Assembly (NCBI RefSeq): GCF_947623445.1
Contig: NC_135242.1
Location: 5,456,001 to 5,520,000 of the forward strand
Length of the DNA stretch: 64,000 bases
Source: Clavelina lepadiformis
Taxonomy: Eukaryota; Chordata; Ascidiacea; Aplousobranchia; Clavelinidae
Direction: 5' to 3'
Positions 50,624 through 62,226 of this stretch are shown here, one piece after another. Every line of letters begins with the position of its first letter. The stretch's first letter is position 1. The notes under the pieces were generated by a model that saw nothing but the letters and a program-made list of their open reading frames with translations, did no database searches and was not told the DNA's origin. Position numbers and translations under genes: made by a program.

Positions 50624-53600
50624 CTAAAAATATTCTGATCCAATAACAATACTAGTTTCAACACCCAAAATCTCTGTTTCATGATACCACTTGTTGGTAT
50701 TCAGAACAACTGTAAAACAAAAATTTAAACAAGAACATTTAAAATAGGCCTTGCCTGCATGGCTTAGCGTTTCAATACTAGATGATATTTATGAAATATG
50801 CAAAAGTCAACTGCCGATGCTAACACAGAAATGGAGCAATCGCTAAGCACTGCATCCTTTAAATCAGCACTTACTTATATCTCCCGGTTTAACAATGACC
50901 TCCATTTGTGTTGTACATATCCCATGACACTCAGGAGCAGTCTGCAAGGTCCATTTCTTCACGCCTTTTACTTGGGCTTGCCAGGAGTGCGTTTCCACAT
51001 TATCAATCTGGCCAAGATGAAAAAAGCATTGGCAATTTAAATGTGAAAGTTTAAAATAAAGTTCTCCATATGAATTAAAATACATTTATTGGAGTTATCA
51101 CGTATCAGCAAATGAAACAAATTGTAAGATATTGTACACGCCAAAACATCTAATTACATAGCACAATGATAAAGATTAATGGCAAATGCTTATAATGGAA
51201 TCTTGACCAGAGCAAAATAAAAATGACAATGCAAAAATTTTCCGTATAAAATATATACAGCTCGTTCCTGACATGATACCCTCAAGCGTCATGTTGTTTG
51301 TATATGCAAAAAAGTTGAGAAACACATTATGTGCAACAAAGAAAATGTTAAACACTCTGCATTTGGAGGAAACATTTCCTTGCACAAATACTTTGAATCC
51401 AAATTATTGATTTGGTGAACACATCAACAAATTGCGTCCATTAACTGCAAACACAACTTATATATAATAACCTACATTAAGTGCAATCTGACTTATGGTG
51501 GCATTATCCTAAGCTCATCTATAAAGCAGGAAGTACAGGAAGCGGTTCAATAATGAAACCCTTCCAGATGGAAAATAAACAACGTCACCAGACACCACAG
51601 TGTATTGTGCCATATTAAGCTAAAGCAATGCTTCGTTAGAGTTATTTTTAGTAAGAAAAATTACAGCCTTCAAACAAAAACAATCCAAAACCATGTTATT
51701 TTGACCGGTATAAATATTGTATTCATGAATCATGATGCAGTCCAGCTTAAAACAATTATATACGACCAATGTAATAATTTTCCGATCAATTCTTTTCTAA
51801 ATCTGGAAAATTGAGTGATTTACAAAGCATGAAATTTTAATGTTTGGGCAACTCCTTTTGGCTTTCCACTCACTCGCTTTATCAATTGGCGATTTATAAC
51901 TTCTTTTTCATTATCACAAAAAGAAAGAAAACATTTAACTATCCATTTACTGGTGTTAACACAGACATAGAGATCTTGTTAGTCCAAGTACTAGTAAATT
52001 ACATACACCATACATTACAGTGTTATCATGGGAATTGGCAATACCACTGCAGCAAAATCAGAATTTATCATTTTTTAAAATTTTTCAATAAAACTTTAAA
52101 AACCACAGGGAGTGAAAACAAAAAGCATCAACCAGTAGCAAGAAAGCTTACTTTTGGCATTTATAGCCTTTTATTACAGTGTAATTATAATTATATGTTT
52201 ATTCAATGTACCTGGGGTTCTGATTTCATACTTGCAAATATTAAAGCCTGATTAAAAAATTGGATATAATTATACAGGTATATACATACATAAAAATCTC
52301 CTTATGGGCCCGGCCCAACTTTTTGGGAGGTTGGACACCAAGCCCATGAAAAATACGCTAACAGATGTTCACTGATTAATTATCTGCTTTTTATATAAAA
52401 TGCCACTAGCTTCTAACAAGCTTTTCACTACAATTCCTTTAAAGCTTTTTCTGCAATGAACACGTACATACCTAATAAATAAGATTTTTTGAAATTAACG
52501 AATCATGCATTCTGTTCTTACATGCATTGCAGCACCATATCCAGGAAGACCCATGAAAACCCAGTCAGTTTTACTGTGATCCAATTCAAGTGGCAAAAAA
52601 TAAGGTATCTTATAATGTTTCCGTAGTTCATTTGCTGCCTTTCCATCACAATTACTCCTGGAATCAACAGAAAACAGCAATGTTTCTGCAAACCACATTT
52701 TCAAAATGAAAAAAATTAAGTAATCTCCTAAGATACAACTCACCATCCAACATACCAAGGCTCCTCTTTTCCCTCTACTCTGTTCTGTGACATGTTGAAA
52801 AACTCACCAAGGCTTACAAATTCAGTTTGGTATGGAAAGAACTGACAGTCCTTTTCTACTTTTCTCAATGCCTGAAAATTAAGCAACCTTTTATTATTGC
52901 TAGAGCAATTGTAAGTACTAACAACAATTTTATTAATATTTCATAAATATAACAGTGATATTTAATCTGCAGTAGAACTCACATAATTCTACAATCGCTT
53001 AAGCTACCCATGAACCACCGTAACGTTGTCATACCTCTGACCCATGAGCGTATATATTCCTGAAATATTCAAAACTGAATGCCTTTGTTGCAGTCCAGTT
53101 ATCCTGACCATCTTCAATGAGAATCGGTTGCATAGTAAAAGCATAATTGTCTATGAAGTCACCCTGCAAAGTAAAAGGCACCTAAATAAATTATTTTCTT
53201 GCAACACAACTGTATCGCAAGTTTAAAGAGTCAATACACCGTATCGCAATGCTGTTCAACCTGTGAGACTTAAGTGAGGATGAAAATTGAGTGTCATTTA
53301 ATCTCTCATTTTTATGTTATGTGTTTTCGTAACTTGGCTAAAAAATTTTTGTTAATTAAACAATTGTTTTCTGCAATCTTTAGGGTTTAATCAAAGGGTT
53401 TTGGTTTATTCAAACTTTTTCTTCAGCAACGCAGTTGTTTGGTGTGTGGATAAAAATTTTTTCAAACCCCGGAGTATCAACCACCTCCCGAAACATTAAA
53501 AAGCAACGACATACTGCATGGTAGGAATTTAGCTTCAAAAAACGCACCGGAGAAAGGTCTTTCACTCTTTTGATTTCAGTAATTCCAATACATTCACTGC

Positions 53601-54323
53601 AATCAACCGGAGGTCGAAAGGGGTCAGCAATTAGTTCCATGTTATTGAAAGCACATACTTCTTCTTCAACAGTAGTTTCAAGGCCAATAATATTGAAGTA
53701 GCTAACCAACAAAAAACTAGACATAATCTACGTGTAAAACTACTACAACTTACACTGACTACTGCAGTTCATAATTTATTGCAAAGAATGAAAATAATAA
53801 AATCTACATGTGTAGTACTTTAAATTTTTAACCTTTATTTTAAGGCATTTAAGAAGTGTCTCTAAATATTAGCTTTGAGTAACTAAAATTCTCTATGTTT
53901 CTTTTTCCCGAGTTTCTTTAAACAATTTTGGACACCAAGAAAACTTTAGTGAATATCCTAAGATAAAATCCAGATAAATACAGAGACCCACTGCCATATC
54001 AGCTTCTAGAGCAAAAGAATACTGACATAATTGGCAAGCAATAACCGTTATATGAAACAAGCATACCTTTTGAGAATGTCCTTGCCAAAATCTGTGCCTT
54101 TATCAACAGCAAAATAGCAAGAAATTGGAAATGCAATTATGATGAAATATAGTAAACTTATCCAAAATATTGGTTGTGGTGACCACTTATTCGTACCACA
54201 AGCAATGTATTTTATGCTCGGTAAATTTGCAAAATCTTCATCCTTGACCTCCAGCTCATTTCGAGCTCTTTCCATCAAGTTGTGGAAGTCAGCTTCAGTT
54301 ATTTGTAATGAATTTTCTGTCAT
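50624..54323 (-). CDS. Type II membrane-anchored JmjC (cupin-8) Fe(II)/2-oxoglutarate oxygenase
   Basis: Exons in order: 54067-54323, 53515-53701, 53035-53163, 52744-52871, 52522-52657, 50875-51007, 50624-50709. The sum is 1056 nt, 351 residues, all phases consistent. A cytosolic N-terminus of about 50 residues (MTENSLQITEADFHNLMERA) is followed by a single span (IFWISLLYFIIIAFPISCYF) and no cleavable signal, so the rest is predicted lumenal or extracellular. The catalytic part: SFEYFRNIYAHGS, DWVFMGLPGYGAAMH-IDNVE with H279-x-D281 as two iron ligands, SWQAQVKGVKKWTL with a Lys that may bind 2-oxoglutarate, KPGDI, and H333 in NKWYHET as the third ligand. Cupin-8/JmjC proteins hydroxylate protein or RNA side chains; the substrate here is unknown. 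The 1.5-kb intron 51008-52521 shows nothing further. Confidence 0.88.
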
Positions 54324-54388
54324 TTTAAAACTGCTATTGCAAGGGTTATCAAAAATAACTGCAAGAAAAAAAATTGAATTTATATGTA

Positions 54389-54861
54389 CAGTGAGGCCTT
54401 GTCAATTTGAACCCCGAACAACCGGAATCCCTGTTATCCGACACAAAACTGGCGGGAACAGATTTCTTCCTATGCATTTTACCCCTTTAATCCGGAAACC
54501 CCGCTGTCCAACTCCAACACAAAAGTTTTGGAACAAATGAGCTAAATACATAGCAATAAAATCCGATAAACCGGATTATTAAGAGTGAAGCAAAAATGAT
54601 TCACGACTGTCCTAGATACAGTAGTTAGTTGACGCAAAGAATAGCCGATTATAATTATCTATGCATAATAATGTTGCATTTTGTCTCTTTAAACTCCTAC
54701 GTATTCGCATACCTTGAATTGGAGTAAGGTGCGTACAGCTTTTTTAATACGGTGCTGCATTTGCAAGATTGATTGATTTTCGCTTTTCGATAATCCGGAT
54801 ACCCCGCTAAACTGACATTTTATGACGAAACAAAGTGGTCCGGATTAACGAGGACTGACTG
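54389..54861. mobile_element. Tc1/mariner (pogo/Tigger-like) MITE with TA duplication
   Basis: 473 bp with ends cagtgaggccttgtcaattt and, in reverse complement, cagtcagtcctcgttaatcc, flanked by TA on both sides (54387-54388 and 54862-54863). Inside are several ccgga/tccgg motifs typical of Tigger-like ends. No open transposase. Confidence 0.75.
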
Positions 54862-54863
54862 TA

Positions 54864-55510
54864 TACTACTGTCAACCAAAGGGATGATTAAGCCTCATAA
54901 CCCACTAGTGCATATAATGTCAGTGTTCATGGCACATTTTCATGTGAATTAACACTTGATGCTGGCATGCTCAGAGCCGTGATGCTGTCACTGTGTTTTT
55001 ACTGGCACTCAATGTGGGATCAAAAGAAAAAATGCAATGAAGCTTAATACTAAGTGACGTCATATTCAAGTACTTGGGGCTCAAACAAGTAATTATATTT
55101 TTGTCCCATCCCTAAAGCATATGTATTCATTTCACAATCTATTAATTAATTATTAAAGGGTATTTACACCACAATTACGACCCATTCTGGCTTTCAGTCT
55201 TTAATATGTTCTTGCACGTAAAACCTACTTCTCCAAAGCAATAAAATGTTGGCATCTGTAACCCACTTTTTGGGTGACCATCTGTCATGTATTTAAAGAT
55301 TTATATTTAAAATATACATCAAGTAGTCAATATATATACTGCCATTGACACAGTGTGATATTTCAAATGCATATTTTAGGACGTTCTAGAGTTCCAGCCA
55401 ATTTGTGCGAAATAATTTTGTGTTCTTATGATATCCTTTCTTTAAAATGTTTTTTCAACCTATAATGAGTGATGATATATGCTACGCTGGATAGGGCATT
55501 ACACACAGTG
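54864..55510. other. Non-coding stretch between MITE and large palindrome
   Basis: I see no gene or structured repeat here. Confidence 0.5.
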
Positions 55511-58500
55511 GAGTCATTCCATGTATAATCAACCAATTTTTTTAAAATTTGTAACCACTACTCTTGGATTTTGATAATTTCAATATATGTTATAGACCTT
55601 GGAAAAAGCCGAAGATTAAAAAAAAAATTTTGAAAATATCTCCAGGCGTTTTCGAGTTATTCAAGTTTGAAATTTTCGCCACACGATGGCTTTTGGCTAG
55701 TGAGCACTGGTCACGCTTTATGATTTTCTTTAATATCTTTATTTCTGAAGGTAGAATAATAAAACAAATGTTGAATTTACCATTTTTGGGGTCAAGGAAT
55801 TCATTTAAGCACATAAAAAACCTATATCACACCTCCTTCATGGAGTAATTTAAGTTTTTTCATTGATGTCAAAGTTCAAGTTTACGACGCAATTACAAAA
55901 ATAGCAATCGCATTGGAAACATAATTTTTGCACTTTTGTGTAGCATGGTTCATGTATTTTCATGTATCCAAAAATTGGAAACTTGTTTTTTGTCCTTTAG
56001 GAATAAAGTTGGTTTTAACAGCAAGCACTATTTTTAAGATTCTTATAAGATATAAAATGCAGATTTGAGCAATATCGTATAACTGGTCATGCATATATAA
56101 TTATATATGCAAGGTTGCAATTCCAAGGCACCAACTGCTAGTGTTTAAAGATTATTCACCAAAAACATTAATTACTGCCTGCTAAAGGTGCACTCTGAGA
56201 GAGGTTACAGTAAATTTGAGTTCCTTTTTTGAACTTCAATTTTGCCTACTCCTATTTTGATTCTTATTATTTTATTATTATTATTCTTAGTATTATTTTG
56301 ATTTCATTTGTGTATGAAAATGATGAATTTGCCCGCTTAATGCCTGGAATTAAAGATTATGTAAGTGTTTCCAAAAATTTTCATAAGCAAAAGAAGCTCA
56401 TTTTGTGCAATTTGAAGAAATTATATGCCACATTTTGTGAAAAATATCTCGAGCTGAAGATTGGATTCTCAAAGTTTTGTTCACTCCATCCCAAATGGTG
56501 TGTCCCCGTATCGTCCAAAGGCACTCATTCTGTCTGTGTGTATCCAACATCAAAATGCAATCCTTCTGGTTGCTGCTGCCAACAACAATGAAACATACAA
56601 AACATTGATTGACAAAATAGTGTGCAGCACGGAGAACAAAATGTGCATGTTGCATCGTTGTGAACAATGTCCTGGGTCTCAAGCACTAGAAGGCTTTTTA
56701 CTTGCACAGTATGATGAGAAACTTGATGATGAAGTCCAATGCCAATAATGGAAGTCTACAGACACGATGGATGTTATCACGGTGTTAACGATGAGATATG
56801 AACGGATTCAACAAATTGTAAGAGTTTTGGATGACCTTACGAAGCATTCATTCATAGCTAAATGCCAATCTAGATACTTAAACTCCAGAAAGAGTTCTTT
56901 AACAGATGATACTTGTGTGATTTTGCTGGATTTCGCTGAGAATTACACTTTTACAATCTAAGATGAAGTACAAAGCTATCACTGGAACCAGCAGCAATGT
57001 ACAATCCACTCCGCTGTTGTGTATTACATGCAAGATCACATCTGGTCAGATGTAGGTCTTTGTAAGCTAGCTGTCTTAACCAGTCGTTTAACAGTACGTC
57101 CAACACCATCACATGGAGATTTCCCGTGACTGGTTGCAAAAAAGGACCAACACGCTTCCAGGTTGAAATCACACTTGTGACGGCACAGATTCAGCATATT
57201 TTTATAATTTTTATACTGTCCAGCGCGACCGTCCGAGAAATATTCAACTTTAGTAATGGTGCTGGACAAGCTTGGAATCAATGCAGTGAGTTTGTACAAA
57301 AGCCCATGCACAAAAGCTGTCTCATGTGTTAAGTCATCTGAAACAATGCAAAATGACTGCTGGTATCATCTGTTAAAGAACTCTACTGGAGTTTAAGTAT
57401 CTAGATTGGCATTTAGCTATGAATGAATGCTTCGTAAGGTCATCCAAAACTCTTACAATTTGTTGAATCCGTTCATATCTCATCATTAACACCGTGATAA
57501 CATCCATCGTGTCTGTAGACTTCCATTATTGGCATTGGACTTCATCATCAAGTTTCTCATCATACTGTGCAAGCAAAAAGCCTTCTAGTGCTTGAGACCC
57601 AGGACATTGTTCACAACGATGCAACATGCACATTTTGTTCTCCGTGCTGCACACTATTTTGTCAATCAATGTTTTGTATGTTTCATTGTTGTTGGCAGCA
57701 GCAACCAGAAGGATTGCATTTTGATGTTGGATACACACAGACAGAATGAGTGCCTTTGGACGATACGGGGACACACCATTTGGGATGGAGTGAACAAAAC
57801 TTTGAGAATCCAATCTTCAGCTCGAGATATTTTTCACAAAATGTGGCATATAATTTCTTCAAATTGCACAAAATGAGCTTCTTTTGCTTATGAAAATTTT
57901 TGGAAACACTTACATAATCTTTAATTCCAGGCATTAAGCGGGCAAATTCATCATTTTCATACACAAATGAAATCAAAATAATACTAAGAATAATAATAAT
58001 AAAATAATAAGAATCAAAATAGGAGTAGGCAAAATTGAAGTTCAAAAAAGGAACTCAAATTTACTGTAACCTCTCTCAGAGTGCACCTTTAGCAGGCAGT
58101 AATTAATGTTTTTGGTGAATAATCTTTAAACACTAGCAGTTGGTGCCTTGGAATTGCAACCTTGCATATATAATTATATATGCATGACCAGTTATACGAT
58201 ATTGCTCAAATCTGCATTTTATATCTTATAAGAATCTTAAAAATAGTGCTTGCTGTTAAAACCAACTTTATTCCTAAAGGACAAAAAACAAGTTTCCAAT
58301 TTTTGGATACATGAAAATACATGAACCATGCTACACAAAAGTGCAAAAATTATGTTTCCAATGCGATTGCTATTTTTGTAATTGCGTCGTAAACTTGAAC
58401 TTTGACATCAATGAAAAAACTTAAATTACTCCATGAAGGAGGTGTGATATAGGTTTTTTATGTGCTTAAATGAATTCCTTGACCCCAAAAATGGTAAATT

Positions 58501-58754
58501 CAACATTTGTTTTATTATTCTACCTTCAGAAATAAAGATATTAAAGAAAATCATAAAGCGTGACCAGTGCTCACTAGCCAAAAGCCATCGTGTGGCGAAA
58601 ATTTCAAACTTGAATAACTCGAAAACGCCTGGAGATATTTTCAAAATTTTTTTTTTAATCTTCGGCTTTTTCCAAGGTCTATAACATATATTGAAATTAT
58701 CAAAATCCAAGAGTAGTGGTTACAGGGCCTGGTTGATTATACATGGAATGACTC
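55511..58754. mobile_element. Large transposon-derived palindrome (two inverted copies of one element)
   Basis: Arms about 55511-56922 and 57352-58754 are mirror images with near-total identity; the same conceptual proteins appear at 55564 plus and 58710 minus, 56461 plus and 57813 minus. The spacer is about 430 bp. Both outer ends read gagtcattccatgtataatc; agtg on both sides may be a 4-bp TSD. The encoded protein resembles a transposon-borne gene of many invertebrates (SVCIQHQNAILLVAAANN, LDFAENYTF, and in the spacer on the minus strand VEYFSDGRAGQYKNYKN and FFATSHGKSPCDGVG). I cannot assign a superfamily with confidence. The element looks broken. Confidence 0.8.
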
Positions 58755-60110
58755 AGTGTGTAAATTTACATAATATTGTATAAACAAACACTGACGGTGC
58801 CAAAAAAAGCTAAATAAAAAAGCAACCAAATATTAAAAGAAACAGCAGAGAGAAGAGTGGCGACGAGATCTCGTGGTGCAAAATCATGCGTCAGAATCAT
58901 TTTACAGTTTGGTAGCATAATGATCACCGATTTTAAGTCACGCAAAACCTTTCCTCAGCCTGAGGCTAAAGACTATTACCCACACGTTTGTACTAGTTTT
59001 CTGCTTCCCAAATTGTGATGTCTTTTCTTCCTTTGACCTTTGATTGTGTACTTATGCACTAGACCCGGAATTAAAGTACCGGTAGGCGGTAGTGACGGTA
59101 GTGTTCATGCGAGAAACCTTATTGCACAAGGATGAGGGTAAACGACGGAATCTGAACGGATTTTTATGGATTCTGCAAAATGTGAAAGTAAAATAAGGAT
59201 TCTAAGGAAAGGACAGACTTAAAAACTTCAAAGAATAGTGTTTTGAAAGGCAAGATTTTGTTTTGGTGTGCTCACAAAGAAAGACAGTATTGTAATTCAC
59301 TATTTGCAAATAAAAATTTTTTAACACCTCAATCCATCCGCAACCGGCCAAATTTTATGGTGATAAACAAGCATGGTTTTTTTTAGCTGTAGGCTGGTGT
59401 TCGTTATCATGATCGCTTACTTATTAGGGGCAAAACGCCGCCATTTGTGCAAAAATACGGTAAGGAGCAGAAGCGGACCTTTCTATTTTCTATACACCGC
59501 CGGGGGACGAGTCACAGACAGAATGATTTGACTCGAGCAAGGTTTTTGGAAAGACTTGACTGTGTTTTTGTGCTTAAAAGACTCTTGTTAACGTGGAAAT
59601 TTCGGTTGACTTGACTCGAATCAAAAAACAAAGGCAATTGCTATAGGTTTAGGCTATTTTAACGGTTTCCGGTACCGAATTTGGAAAAAGCTATTTCGGT
59701 AAACGGTTAGCCAGTTATGCAATTGGTATTTTTTACCAAAGTAGTTAAATACGAGTATGTCAATTAGGCTAGGCCTAGTCTGTAAATTGAAATGGATGCA
59801 AATTTTCGGCTTAAACGACGTAGGCCTATAGGCTACTAAATTTTCCAATGTGTAAATTTACCTAAAACTAATCCCCAAGCTCGCACTTGGGTTCCCCCAC
59901 TCGTAGCTTCGCACTCGACCCAAGCTCGCACTTCTCATGATTATATTACTAAGCTAGGCAAAGAAACACTAATTTTTAACTCAAAATGACATGAGCCTAC
60001 TTTTTTCCAAAGTCTAAACTGATTTAAAACTAATCCTCTTCGACCCAAACTCTTACCTCTCAAGACTAAATTACATCAAAGAAAATTGGACAGAAAAGAA
60101 GTCAAACAAA

Positions 60111-60172
60111 GCAAGATTCAAACCTGGGACTTCCAGCATATGAGCCCCATAGTTATCTACGATTCCACCACA
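60111..60172 (-). repeat. tRNA-derived SINE candidate
   Basis: On the minus strand, ggggctcatatgctggaagt is followed by cccaggtttgaatcttg. The B box ggtttgaatct (60114-60124) follows an anticodon-arm-like segment. The A-box side is weak, so it is not called as a functional tRNA. Confidence 0.45.
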
Positions 60173-60986
60173 TTGATTTCTTCTCCTCGTCCAAAACAAG
60201 AGTTATAAACGCATCAGCGAAAATCTGCCGGTCATCATATTGTAATTCTGCAATTTTGGTAAACAGACGCCGGTGAAATAGTCACTTTGCAAAACAAAAT
60301 ATTTCAAAACGTTGTAAATTCAATTTTTATATTTGTAAAAACATTTATTCAAAAATAACTATGCAACTACCCTTTCCGAGTTCATTTCGTCAGTAATCAC
60401 TTTCCGGCATTTTTTTGAGTGGCAGAATTTTTTCAACCGCCTTTACTTAACAATGGAAATTGTTGACCCACTGATTTTTTTAAAATTGCAAAAGTTCTGG
60501 GCATTGGATTGTAATGATTTCGCTCCTGCTGTATGCCTGCAATATTTTCCATGTTACAAAAATCATATTCCTATTTTAAGTCAGGCTATATTTTTTGTTA
60601 AATATTTATCATCAAAGCAGAATAATGTTTTGGTTTCCACAAACTTTGCAGGAAAATTTTCGAAAAAGCCATATGGTACTAAAATATCGTGATTATTGTT
60701 TTGAATACCATATGGCATTCCAGCATTAAAATTTTACTTTTTTTGCAGTGCGCAATAACTTTGAAAGATTGAGAAAGTTTCGTTGCCTAGTTAATTAAGT
60801 TTAAAAAATGTGAAAAGCACCCGTATAGAATTTTTTATGGAGCCAGTCATAGATATGCAACTGCGGTTTGAATGCTCCTTTTCTTTCTTAAATTCTCTTA
60901 TTCTCTAATGTTTCAGTGCTCACCGTGTTTGACATGACTTTTAAAACTTACTGCATAATGAGTTGTGCATTATAACACATGTATAT

Positions 60987-61020
60987 CTGATGAAGCAAGG
61001 TCAAACTTGCAAAAGCTTTG
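60987..61020 (+). ncRNA. Decayed hammerhead-like core
   Basis: CTGATGA, then the gcaag / cttgc stem and AAAA in place of GAAA. Same order as the better-preserved motif at 29050-29092 minus, so both probably come from the same repeat family. Self-cleavage is unlikely with this core. Confidence 0.35.
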
Positions 61021-61299
61021 TTTAGAAATAAAGGTTAATCATCATGGTGCTTTTGCATTTTATTCTTGCTTTTTTATTAATACCTTTTCTACCTTTTTTA
61101 TTAATATTTTTATTATGTTCCATCACCATCAATGTTTGTGTATACACAATTGAGGATTTTGTGAGTGGCTCAAAGTGATGGAATGATCGTGTTCCTGATA
61201 TGGTGCTTCTCAACAATAACCTGTATGCCATTTTAAGTTTATCACCGTTTGTGTAAATTATCTGAATGCAAGAATTCAATTGCAATTCCACTTATGTTA

Positions 61300-62226
61300 G
61301 AAGATCAGTTTCTAAAAAGTGATTGTGTATTTTTAATCTGATTAGATACAGGTCTTTGTAGACTTGCTGTTTTTGCCAAACGTTTGACGTTTGACCCAAT
61401 TCCGTCACAAGGAGACTTACCATGACTGGTTGCAAAAAATGACCAACTCGCTTCAAGATTAAAATAATAAGTTTTGTGACAATATTCTTGCAACAAAATC
61501 TCAAAGTTAAAACATTCCATTGTGATATGAAACAGGCCTAATGTTTAGCAGAATATCAATCGTAATATGTTAATCAAAATATCTATATAAACATAAGAAT
61601 ATTAATATAGGGATAAGTAAAATTAACTTCAAAAAATATCAATTGCATGTGCCGCCATTTGTTATTGTTGGATAATAGTGTCTGTTGATCCAAACTTGAC
61701 ATTTTAAAATGTGGTGCAGTTGTTCAAACTCATTTTTCTCTTTAAGCTCAAAAAACAAGTTCCCAATTTTTGGATATATGAAAATATTTGAACCATACAA
61801 AAAACTTTTGTTTAAAATTTTTGTTTCGGAGATCATTGCTATTTTTTTAATTGCATCATGAACTTACCCTTTGATCTTCACTCAAAAATCCTAATTTATT
61901 ATGTGAAGGAGATGTTTAAGAGACTTTTCAACTGCTGAAATGAATTCCCTGACCCCAGAAATTGTAAAAACAACATTTGTTTCATTATTCTACCTTCAGA
62001 AATAGAGATATTGAAGAAAATCACGAAGCGTAACCAGTGCTCGCCAACCTAATATCCCTCAAGTGGTGGAAATTTCAAATCGCATTAAATCAAAAATGGC
62101 TTGAGATATTAAAAAAAGTTTATTTTTAATTCTAAATTTTTTAAACCTCCACAACATATATCCAAACCATCAAAATCTATGACTAGTGGTTACAGGGCCT
62201 GGTTGATTATTATGCATGGAATGACT
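61300..62226 (-). mobile_element. Degraded relative of the large palindrome's element
   Basis: The right end, gcctggttgattattatgca then tggaatgact, matches the outer ends of 55511-58754. The minus-strand piece at about 61340-61470 has SFFATSHGKSPCDGIG followed by KTASLQRPVSNQI, as in the palindrome spacer. Internally deleted and more diverged, so older than the palindrome. Confidence 0.7.

Larger units (their letters stand above)
58755..61299. other. Intergenic stretch with minor repeats
   Basis: No gene supported. Contains a short duplicated cccaagctcgcactt-type motif at about 59875-59935, a tRNA-like SINE head at 60111-60172 and a decayed hammerhead-like core at 60987-61020. Confidence 0.5.

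Noticed and set aside
51844-52251. 135-codon open frame in the JmjC gene's large intron
   Set aside because: No recognisable domain, AT-rich, opposite strand to the gene, no splice support.
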